In this document: in pieces, positions 57,259 to 64,000 of the stretch
Position numbering within the stretch: the first letter of the stretch is position 1
How the letters are laid out: each line of letters opens with the position of its first letter
Origin: Sterolibacterium sp.
Lineage (GTDB): Bacteria > Pseudomonadota > Gammaproteobacteria > Burkholderiales > Rhodocyclaceae
Length of the DNA stretch: 64,000 bases
Reading direction: 5' to 3'
NCBI GenBank assembly: GCA_028713555.1
Contig: JAQTOA010000006.1
Span: forward strand, 1 to 64,000
Made by a program: the position numbers and the translations under genes
Notes under the pieces: generated by a model
Told to the model about the DNA's origin: nothing
Database searches by the model: none
Seen by the model: the letters and a program-made list of their open reading frames with translations, nothing else

Positions 57259-59588
57259 ACATCGAAATTGACGGCAAGCCGATGCAGGTCGCCGAAGGCA
57301 GTACCATTCTGGACGCGGCGTACAAGCAAGGTACCTATATCCCCCACTTCTGCTATCACAAGAAACTGTCGATTGCCGCCAGTTGCCGCATGTGCCTGGT
57401 GCAGGTCGAGAAGGCGCCCAAGCCCATGCCGGCTTGTGCCACGCCAGTCACCAACGGCATGAAGGTGCAGACCCATTCCGAACTGGCCGTCAATGCACAA
57501 AAGGGCGTGATGGAGTTCCTGCTCGTTAACCATCCTCTCGATTGCCCGGTCTGCGATCAGGGCGGCGAGTGCCAGCTGCAGGATATTTCCGTCGGTTATG
57601 GTGGCGGCACTTCGCGCTACCAGGAAGAAAAACGCGTAGTTGCCAATAAGGATTTCGGTCCGCTGGTCAACACTGATATGACGCGCTGCATCAATTGTAC
57701 GCGTTGCGTGCGCTTCACCCAGGAAATCGCAGGAAAGATGGAACTCGGCCAGGCTAACCGCGGCGAGCATGCCGAAATCATGAGCTTTATCGGGCAGACC
57801 GTCGATTCCGAACTCTCCGGCAACATCATCGATTTGTGCCCGGTAGGGGCGCTGACCTCCAAGCCTTTCCGCTATTCAGCGCGGAGTTGGGAACTGTCAC
57901 GCAGGAAGTCCATCAGCCCGCACGACGGTTTGGGCAGCAATCTTATCGTCCAGACCAAGCATGAGCGCGTGATGCGGGTGCTGCCTCTGGATAATGATTC
58001 GATTAACGAATGCTGGTTGTCCGACAAGGATCGTTTCTCCTATGAAGCGCTGAACTCAGCCACGCGACTGACCAAGCCGATGCTCAAGCATGACGGCAAG
58101 TGGCACGAGGTCGAATGGCAACAAGCGCTCGACTATGTTGCGCATGCCTTCAAGGACATTGCCAAGAACCATGGTGCCGCTGCCTTGGGCGCACTGGCAG
58201 CGCCTCATGCGACGCTCGAAGAACTGTTCCTGATGCAGAAACTGCTCCGCGGCCTGGGTAGCGGCAACGTCGATACGCGTTTGCGGCAAAGCGATTTCTC
58301 GCTCGATGGCAAGCGCAGCGGTGCGCCTTGGCTAGGCATGAAAATCGCCGAGATCAATACGCTCGATCGGGTGCTGGTGGTTGGCAGTTTTCTGCGCAAG
58401 GATCATCCATTGATTGCCCAGCGCCTGCGTCAGGCTGCCAAGCGTGGCAGTCAGGTTTCGCTGATCCATTCGACCGATGACGAGATACTGGTGAAGCTCT
58501 TTGCCAAGGCCATCGCCGCGCCCTCGCAATTACCGGTGCTGCTGGCGCAGGTGGTCAAATCCGCCGCCGAGCAGAAGGCAGTGGGCGTCGATGCGAACAT
58601 CGCCAGCGTCAGCGTGACGCCAGAGGCGCAGAAAATTGCTGCCAGCTTGGTTTCAGGTGCAAACAGCGGGATATTTCTCGGCAACTTTGTCCAGCAACAT
58701 CCCCAGGCAGCAACGCTGCATGCGTTGGCTCAACAACTGGCGAGCATCATAGGAGCGAAGTTCGGCTATCTGGGGGAGGCAGCCAATAGTGTCGGCGCTT
58801 ATGTCGCTCATGCCGTGCCGCTCGCTGGCGGCTTGAACTCTGCGCAGATGCTGGCTGAACCGCTCAAGGGCTATCTGATTCTGCAGGCCGAGTCGGAACT
58901 TGACAGCGCCAATCCGCAACTGGCCATGGCAACGCTCAAACAGGCGGCAACTGTCGTCGTGATGTCGCCGTTCAAGTTGCCCGCTGCGCTTGATTATGCC
59001 GACGTGTTGCTGCCGGTGGCGCCTTTCAGCGAAACCTCGGGCAGCTACATCAACACCGAGGGCCGCGTGCAGAGCTTCAATGCGGTAGTCAAGCCATTTG
59101 CTGAGACTCGCCCCGCCTGGAAAGTGCTACGCGTGCTGGGCAATCTGCTCGGCCTGCCGGGCTTCGAGCAGAATAGCAGCGAAGAAGTGCGTGCCGAGGC
59201 GCTTTCCGGCAAGCCGGAGTTCGTTGCCGATCAGCTAAACAACCAGGCTCAAGGCGTGGTGCTCACTCTGTCTTCCACCAGTCAGGGAACGGAACGCATC
59301 GCCGACGTCCCAATTCATTTTGCCGACGCACTGGTACGGCGCGCACCCAGCCTGCAACAAAGCCGCGATGCGGCGTTGCCGGCAGCACGCATGAATGCCG
59401 TCACACTCGCCAAATTGGGCGTTACACAGGGACGCCAGATCAAGGTGAAACAGGGTGCTGGGGTGGCAGTGTTGGCTGCTGTTCTCGACGCCGGTTTGCC
59501 CGATAACTGTATCCGTGTTGCGGCAGCACATCCGTTGACCGCCAGCCTCGGCGCCATGCAGGGCACGATTACCGTGGAGGCCAACTGA
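57252..59588 (+). CDS. nuoG: NADH-quinone oxidoreductase subunit G
   Basis: 778 residues. N1b Cys in CYHKKLS...SCRMC...C, N5 HxxxCxxC in [20 protein letters not shown]4 in [11 protein letters not shown] and [11 protein letters not shown]. After that no further cysteine cluster appears, so the N7 cluster found in E. coli is absent. The molybdopterin-like domain is the usual inactive remnant. Start chosen at 57252 for the MLDIEIDGK opening. Confidence 0.96.
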   Translation: MLDIEIDGKPMQVAEGSTILDAAYKQGTYIPHFCYHKKLSIAASCRMCLVQVEKAPKPMPACATPVTNGMKVQTHSELAVNAQKGVMEFLLVNHPLDCPVCDQGGECQLQDISVGYGGGTSRYQEEKRVVANKDFGPLVNTDMTRCINCTRCVRFTQEIAGKMELGQANRGEHAEIMSFIGQTVDSELSGNIIDLCPVGALTSKPFRYSARSWELSRRKSISPHDGLGSNLIVQTKHERVMRVLPLDNDSINECWLSDKDRFSYEALNSATRLTKPMLKHDGKWHEVEWQQALDYVAHAFKDIAKNHGAAALGALAAPHATLEELFLMQKLLRGLGSGNVDTRLRQSDFSLDGKRSGAPWLGMKIAEINTLDRVLVVGSFLRKDHPLIAQRLRQAAKRGSQVSLIHSTDDEILVKLFAKAIAAPSQLPVLLAQVVKSAAEQKAVGVDANIASVSVTPEAQKIAASLVSGANSGIFLGNFVQQHPQAATLHALAQQLASIIGAKFGYLGEAANSVGAYVAHAVPLAGGLNSAQMLAEPLKGYLILQAESELDSANPQLAMATLKQAATVVVMSPFKLPAALDYADVLLPVAPFSETSGSYINTEGRVQSFNAVVKPFAETRPAWKVLRVLGNLLGLPGFEQNSSEEVRAEALSGKPEFVADQLNNQAQGVVLTLSSTSQGTERIADVPIHFADALVRRAPSLQQSRDAALPAARMNAVTLAKLGVTQGRQIKVKQGAGVAVLAAVLDAGLPDNCIRVAAAHPLTASLGAMQGTITVEAN

Positions 59589-60649
59589 TGGAAGCGCAAG
59601 CACTGCAAGTCCTCCAGTTCCTGTCGGGCTTTTTCGGTCCGCTCTGGCCGTTAGTTTATACCTTGCTGAAGATCGTCGGGATTGTCCTGCCATTGCTGCT
59701 GTGCGTCGCCTATTTAACTTTGGCGGAGCGCAAGGTCATCGGTGCAATACAAGTTCGCCTAGGCCCCAACGTCGTTGGACCGTGGGGGTTGTTGCAACCT
59801 ATCGCCGATGGCCTGAAGCTGGTCTGCAAGGAAATCATCGTTCCTTCCCAGGCCAGCAAAGGAATTTACTTCGTCGGCCCTGCCTTGGCCTTCGCCACGG
59901 CGCTGGCGGCTTGGGCGGTAGTACCTTTTTCCGAAGGATGGGTGCTGGCTAACATTGATGCGGGCGTGCTTTATATTCTGGCGATAACCTCGGTCGGGAT
60001 TTACAGCATCATCATCGCCGGCTGGGCATCCAATTCGAAGTATCCTTTCTTTGCTGCCATGCGTTCTGCAGCGCAGATGGTTTCCTACGAAATCGCCATG
60101 GGTTTTGCGCTGGTCTGCGTGCTGATGGTTTCTGCCAGCCTTAATCTCAGTGAGATTGTGCATGCGCAGGGCAAGGGTATGTTTGCCGACATGGGGATCG
60201 GGATACTTTCCTGGAACTGGTTGTCGCTCCTGCCGATGTTCATGGTGTTTCTGATTTCCGGCATTGCCGAAACCAACCGCGCACCCTTCGACGTGGTCGA
60301 AGGCGAGTCGGAAATCGTTGCCGGCCACATGGTCGAATATTCCGGCATGGCATTCGCGCTATTCTTCCTCGGCGAATATTCCGCGATGATCCTGGTCTCA
60401 ATCATGACCTCGATCTTCTTCCTCGGCGGCTGGCTTTCACCAGTGGGCTTCCTGCCGCACAGTTTTGTCTGGCTGGCGGCCAAGACAGCCTTTGTCCTGT
60501 TTCTGTTTCTCTGGTTTCGCGCCACCTTCCCGCGTTACCGTTACGACCAGATCATGCGTTTGGGCTGGAAGGTGTTCGTGCCGTTGTGCATGTTCTGGGT
60601 GCTGGTCGTCGGCATCTGGATGATGTCGCCGTTGAACATCTGGAAATGA
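59588..60649 (+). CDS. nuoH: NADH-quinone oxidoreductase subunit H
   Basis: 353 residues, eight membrane helices, with the [20 protein letters not shown] and [16 protein letters not shown] signatures. Forms part of the quinone tunnel. TGATG overlap with nuoG. Confidence 0.97.
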   Translation: MEAQALQVLQFLSGFFGPLWPLVYTLLKIVGIVLPLLLCVAYLTLAERKVIGAIQVRLGPNVVGPWGLLQPIADGLKLVCKEIIVPSQASKGIYFVGPALAFATALAAWAVVPFSEGWVLANIDAGVLYILAITSVGIYSIIIAGWASNSKYPFFAAMRSAAQMVSYEIAMGFALVCVLMVSASLNLSEIVHAQGKGMFADMGIGILSWNWLSLLPMFMVFLISGIAETNRAPFDVVEGESEIVAGHMVEYSGMAFALFFLGEYSAMILVSIMTSIFFLGGWLSPVGFLPHSFVWLAAKTAFVLFLFLWFRATFPRYRYDQIMRLGWKVFVPLCMFWVLVVGIWMMSPLNIWK

Positions 60650-60656
60650 CGATGCC

Positions 60657-61145
60657 ATGGGTGCGATGAAAGAATTTCTCAATAGCCTGCTGCTCAAGGA
60701 ACTGTTCAAGGGTCTGGCAGTGACTGGGCGCTATCTGTTTGCGCGCAAGATCACTATCCAGTATCCGGAAGAAAAAACGCCGCAGAGCAACCGCTTCCGC
60801 GGTCTGCATGCGTTGCGCCGCTACCCGAACGGTGAGGAACGTTGCATCGCCTGCAAGCTGTGTGAGGCGGTCTGTCCAGCGCTGGCGATCAGCATCGAGT
60901 CGGGGGAACGCGCCGACGGCTCGCGCCGCACCACCCGATACGACATCGACCTGACCAAGTGCATCTTCTGCGGCTTCTGCGAGGAAGCCTGCCCGGTCGA
61001 TGCGATCGTCCTGACCCGGATATTCGAATACCACGGCGAAGTGCGTGGAGATCTTCTCTACACTAAGCAGATGCTGTTGGCGGTGGGTGACAAAAATGAA
61101 GCCCAGATTGCCAAAGACCGCGAACAGGATGCCCCTTATCGGTAA
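60657..61145 (+). CDS. nuoI: NADH-quinone oxidoreductase subunit I
   Basis: 162 residues with two [4Fe-4S] motifs, [16 protein letters not shown] and [16 protein letters not shown] (N6a, N6b). Confidence 0.97.
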   Translation: MGAMKEFLNSLLLKELFKGLAVTGRYLFARKITIQYPEEKTPQSNRFRGLHALRRYPNGEERCIACKLCEAVCPALAISIESGERADGSRRTTRYDIDLTKCIFCGFCEEACPVDAIVLTRIFEYHGEVRGDLLYTKQMLLAVGDKNEAQIAKDREQDAPYR

Positions 61146-61151
61146 ACCGCG

Positions 61152-61754
61152 ATGGACTTCAAGACTGCAACTTTCTACTTCCTGTCGACGATCCTGGTTC
61201 TTGCTGGACTACGGGTGATTACTGCGCGCAATCCGGTGCACGCAGTATTATTCCTGGTGCTGGCCTTCTTCACTGCCAGCGGCTTGTGGCTACTGTTGCA
61301 AGCGGAGTTCCTGGCCATCACCTTGGTGATGGTGTACGTCGGCGCAGTCATGGTGCTGTTCCTGTTCGTGGTGATGATGCTCGACATCAACATCGAGCGG
61401 TTGCGTCAGGGATTCTGGAGCTATTTGCCGCTGGGTGCGGCGATTGGCTTGCTGATGGCAGCAGAGATGGGGGTGGTCCTCGGCGGCCGTTATTTCTGGC
61501 CCGAAACGATGCCGGATCCGGTTGCGCCGCCCGTGGGCTACAGCAATACCAAAGAGCTCGGACGCTTGTTGTTTACGGATTATGTCTATCCGTTTGAACT
61601 GGCATCGGTGGTCCTGTTGGTGGCGATCATCGCTGCTGTGATGCTGACGCTTCGTCGCCGCATAGATAAAAAGCATCAGAATCCGAGCGAGCAGATCGCC
61701 GTTAAACGCAACGACCGACTTCGCATCATCGCGATGCCCACGGAAAAGGAATAA
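61152..61754 (+). CDS. nuoJ: NADH-quinone oxidoreductase subunit J
   Basis: 200 residues, five membrane helices, ITARNPVHAVLFLVLAFFTASGLW and LVMVYVGAVMVLFLFVVMML. Part of the proton-pumping membrane arm. Confidence 0.95.
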   Translation: MDFKTATFYFLSTILVLAGLRVITARNPVHAVLFLVLAFFTASGLWLLLQAEFLAITLVMVYVGAVMVLFLFVVMMLDINIERLRQGFWSYLPLGAAIGLLMAAEMGVVLGGRYFWPETMPDPVAPPVGYSNTKELGRLLFTDYVYPFELASVVLLVAIIAAVMLTLRRRIDKKHQNPSEQIAVKRNDRLRIIAMPTEKE

Positions 61755-61763
61755 GGGGCATAC

Positions 61764-62075
61764 ATGTTAACCCTGTCGCTTTCACATTATCTGATACTCG
61801 GCGCGATTTTGTTTGCTCTCAGCGTGGTTGGCATTTTCCTCAATCGCAAGAACCTGATCGTGCTGTTGATGGCCATCGAGCTGATGCTGTTGTCGGTGAA
61901 TATGAACTTTGTGGCTTTTTCGCACTATCTGGGCGACGCCTCCGGTCAATTGTTCGTGTTCTTCATCCTGACGGTGGCGGCGGCGGAATCGGCGATCGGC
62001 TTGGCGATCCTGGTGGCCTTGTTCCGCAATATTTCCACGATCCATGTCGACGATCTCGACAGCCTCAAGGGATAG
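61764..62075 (+). CDS. nuoK: NADH-quinone oxidoreductase subunit K
   Basis: 103 residues, three membrane helices with the two channel Glu residues ([12 protein letters not shown] and [11 protein letters not shown]). Confidence 0.96.
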   Translation: MLTLSLSHYLILGAILFALSVVGIFLNRKNLIVLLMAIELMLLSVNMNFVAFSHYLGDASGQLFVFFILTVAAAESAIGLAILVALFRNISTIHVDDLDSLKG

Positions 62076-62084
62076 GTCTGACCG

Positions 62085-64000
62085 ATGGATATGCAAACCC
62101 TCTACCTGATTGTGCCGTTAGCGCCTCTCTTCGGCGCCATTGTCGCCGGCTTGTTTGGCAAGGCGATTGGCCGCAGCGGCGCCCACTGGGTGACCATTCT
62201 AGGCGTCGCGGTGTCCTTCGCTGCCTCATATCTGATCTTCCAGGACGTCCAGGCCGGACACATCTACAACGGCACGGTGTATACCTGGATGGAAAGCGGC
62301 GGCCTAAAACTAGAAGTCGGTTTCCTCATCGATCCGCTAACGGTGATGATGATGCTGGTGGTGACTTTCGTCTCGCTGATGGTGCATATCTACACCGTCG
62401 GTTACATGGCCGACGATCCAGGTTACCAACGTTTCTTCAGCTACATCTCGCTATTCACCTTTTCGATGCTGATGCTGGTGATGGCCAACAATTTTGTCCA
62501 GTTGTTCTTCGGCTGGGAGGCGGTGGGTCTGGTCTCCTATCTGCTGATCGGTTTCTGGTATACCCGGCCGACGGCGATCCATGCCAACCTCAAGGCCTTC
62601 TTGGTGAATCGCGTCGGCGACTTCGGCTTCCTGCTGGGCATCGGCCTGATTGCCGCGAATTGCGGCACACTCGACTATGCCCAGGTGTTTGCGCAGGGGC
62701 CGCAACTGGCTGCCCAGAGCATCGAATTGTTCGCCGGTTCGCCGTGGCTGCTGATCAGCGTGGTCTGCATCTGCCTGTTCATTGGCGCCATGGGCAAATC
62801 GGCGCAGTTTCCGCTGCACGTCTGGTTGCCCGACTCGATGGAAGGTCCGACCCCGATATCGGCACTGATCCATGCCGCCACCATGGTGACCGCCGGTATC
62901 TTCATGGTGACGCGCATGTCGCCGCTGTTCGAGTTGTCTGAAGCCGCGCTCTCCTTCGTGCTGGTGATCGGCGCCATTACCGCGCTGTTCATGGGTTTCC
63001 TAGGCGTCGTCCAGAACGACATCAAGCGCGTGGTGGCTTACTCGACACTTTCCCAGTTGGGCTACATGACCGTGGCGCTGGGGGCTTCGGCATACTCGGT
63101 GGCGGTATTTCATCTGATGACGCACGCCTTCTTCAAGGCGCTGCTGTTTCTCGGCGCCGGTTCGGTGATCATCGGCTGCCACCATAATCAGGACATCCGC
63201 TACATGGGCGGTATCCGCAAGTACATGCCGATCACCTGGATCACTTCACTGCTAGGTTCCCTGGCGCTGATCGGTTTCCCCTTCTTCTCGGGCTTCTATT
63301 CCAAGGACTCGATCATCGAGGCGGTGCAACTCTCGACCATCCCGGGTTCCGGCTTCGCTTATTTTTCCGTCATTGCCGGCGTCTTCGTCACAGCCTTCTA
63401 CTCTTTCCGCATGTACTTCCTCGTGTTCCACGGCAAGGAGCGCTACGACCAAGTGCCGAATGCGCACGGTCACCACGATGATCATCACCATACCGGCAAG
63501 CCCCATGAATCGCCGTGGGTGGTCTGGTTGCCGCTGGTGCTGCTGGCAATACCGTCGGTGGTGATCGGCTATCTGACCATCCAGCCGATGCTGTTTGGCG
63601 AGTTCTTCGGTAGTTCCATCGTGATTAGCCACGAGCATCATGCCTTGGCGGAGATGAAGGAAGAGTTCCACAGCGCATTGGCCATGGCCATGCATGGCTT
63701 CACAGCTTTGCCTTTCATCCTGGCGCTGGCGGGTGTGGCGCTGTCTTGGCTGTTCTACATGAAGCGGCCGGATCTCCCCGCGGCGATCATGAAGGTTTTC
63801 AAACCGATTCATACGCTGTTGGACAACAAGTATTACCTTGACAAGGTCAACGAATGGTTCTTCGCCGGCGGTGCGCGCCTGATTGGCCGTGGCTTGTGGC
63901 GTGGCGGTGACCAGATGTTGATCGACGGTTTGATGGTCAATGGTTCGGCCAAACTGGTGGGCTGGATTGCTTCGGTGACTCGTCTGTTGCAGAGCGGCCA
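62085..64000 (+). CDS. nuoL: NADH-quinone oxidoreductase subunit L (partial)
   Basis: Starts MDMQTLYLIVPLAPLFGAIV at 62085 (ATG at 62091 possible) and runs open to the window edge, so the C-terminus is missing. The antiporter-like core is intact (FFGWEAVGLVSYLLIG, AMGKSAQFPLHVWLPDSMEGP, TLSQLGYMTVALG, LTHAFFKALLFLGAG). Near residue 460 a His-rich loop (HGHHDDHHHTGKPH) lies between two membrane helices. The largest proton-pumping subunit. NuoM and NuoN should follow outside the window. Confidence 0.96.
   Translation, partial: MDMQTLYLIVPLAPLFGAIVAGLFGKAIGRSGAHWVTILGVAVSFAASYLIFQDVQAGHIYNGTVYTWMESGGLKLEVGFLIDPLTVMMMLVVTFVSLMVHIYTVGYMADDPGYQRFFSYISLFTFSMLMLVMANNFVQLFFGWEAVGLVSYLLIGFWYTRPTAIHANLKAFLVNRVGDFGFLLGIGLIAANCGTLDYAQVFAQGPQLAAQSIELFAGSPWLLISVVCICLFIGAMGKSAQFPLHVWLPDSMEGPTPISALIHAATMVTAGIFMVTRMSPLFELSEAALSFVLVIGAITALFMGFLGVVQNDIKRVVAYSTLSQLGYMTVALGASAYSVAVFHLMTHAFFKALLFLGAGSVIIGCHHNQDIRYMGGIRKYMPITWITSLLGSLALIGFPFFSGFYSKDSIIEAVQLSTIPGSGFAYFSVIAGVFVTAFYSFRMYFLVFHGKERYDQVPNAHGHHDDHHHTGKPHESPWVVWLPLVLLAIPSVVIGYLTIQPMLFGEFFGSSIVISHEHHALAEMKEEFHSALAMAMHGFTALPFILALAGVALSWLFYMKRPDLPAAIMKVFKPIHTLLDNKYYLDKVNEWFFAGGARLIGRGLWRGGDQMLIDGLMVNGSAKLVGWIASVTRLLQSG

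Overview
The window reads as chromosomal DNA of a betaproteobacterium, most likely in or near the Rhodocyclales. The grounds are high GC, a lipid A/KDO cluster (exbB-exbD-lpxK-trm112-kdsB-adk), a complete ccmABCDEFGHI cytochrome c maturation operon, the tpiA-secG-tRNA-Leu-nuo neighbourhood, and a membrane pyrophosphatase next to a PPi-type phosphofructokinase. Genus-level assignment is not possible from this sequence alone.

Layout. 1-204: one end of an insertion sequence. 340-531: a small uncertain ORF. 634-5885: an energy cluster of hppA (membrane PPase), pfp (PPi-PFK), a second PFK and adk. 6188-7816: an accessory insert (Mrr-like nuclease, BrnA/BrnT toxin-antitoxin) between adk and kdsB. 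7938-10979: kdsB, trm112, lpxK, exbD, exbB. 11086-14474: a J-domain protein and a Sel1-repeat protein, convergent and overlapping by 4 nt. 14599-14634: an inverted pair of perfect DnaA boxes upstream of xseA. 16274-20805: sodB, a chemoreceptor with a CxxCH heme motif, and an EF-G paralogue. 20895-21265: a methyltransferase remnant. 21272-28973: a Pro/Ala-rich unknown, then lnt, corC, an apparently orphan adenine DNA methyltransferase, ybeY, phoH and miaB. 29021-32367: a flavoprotein, a crotonase fragment, a thioesterase, tRNA-Leu(TAA), a toxin-antitoxin pair, a long hairpin and tRNA-Ala(CGC). 32454-39410: ccmI to ccmA on the minus strand. 39491-39559: a probable small RNA with anti-Shine-Dalgarno loops, its own promoter and a terminator. 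39654-43531: a LysR regulator, proB, obgE, rpmA, rplU. 43778-46760: nnrU, a flavodoxin-like pseudogene, a methyltransferase, and a FecR-domain gene with a 3' frameshift. 46953-64000: tpiA, secG, a UbiE-like methyltransferase with frdABCD, tRNA-Leu(GAG), and nuoA to nuoL (nuoL runs off the window).

How the genes fit together. The hppA/pfp/pfk/adk set suggests a metabolism in which pyrophosphate is a useful energy currency. The ccm operon, complex I and an E. coli-type quinol:fumarate reductase point to flexible respiration. An FNR/ANR-like site placed at about -41.5 from a likely start upstream of the methyltransferase-frd genes predicts oxygen-controlled fumarate respiration, with a possible dedicated quinone-modifying methyltransferase. 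Several accessory pieces (Mrr, BrnTA, the DNA methyltransferase, the second toxin-antitoxin pair, the methyltransferase-frd block) sit between genes that are usually neighbours.

The observations most worth following are the anti-SD small RNA at 39491-39559, the FNR-controlled methyltransferase-frd block inside the secG/tRNA-Leu/nuo neighbourhood, the DnaA-box palindrome upstream of xseA, the heme-type chemoreceptor, and the cluster of decaying genes with readable lesions.
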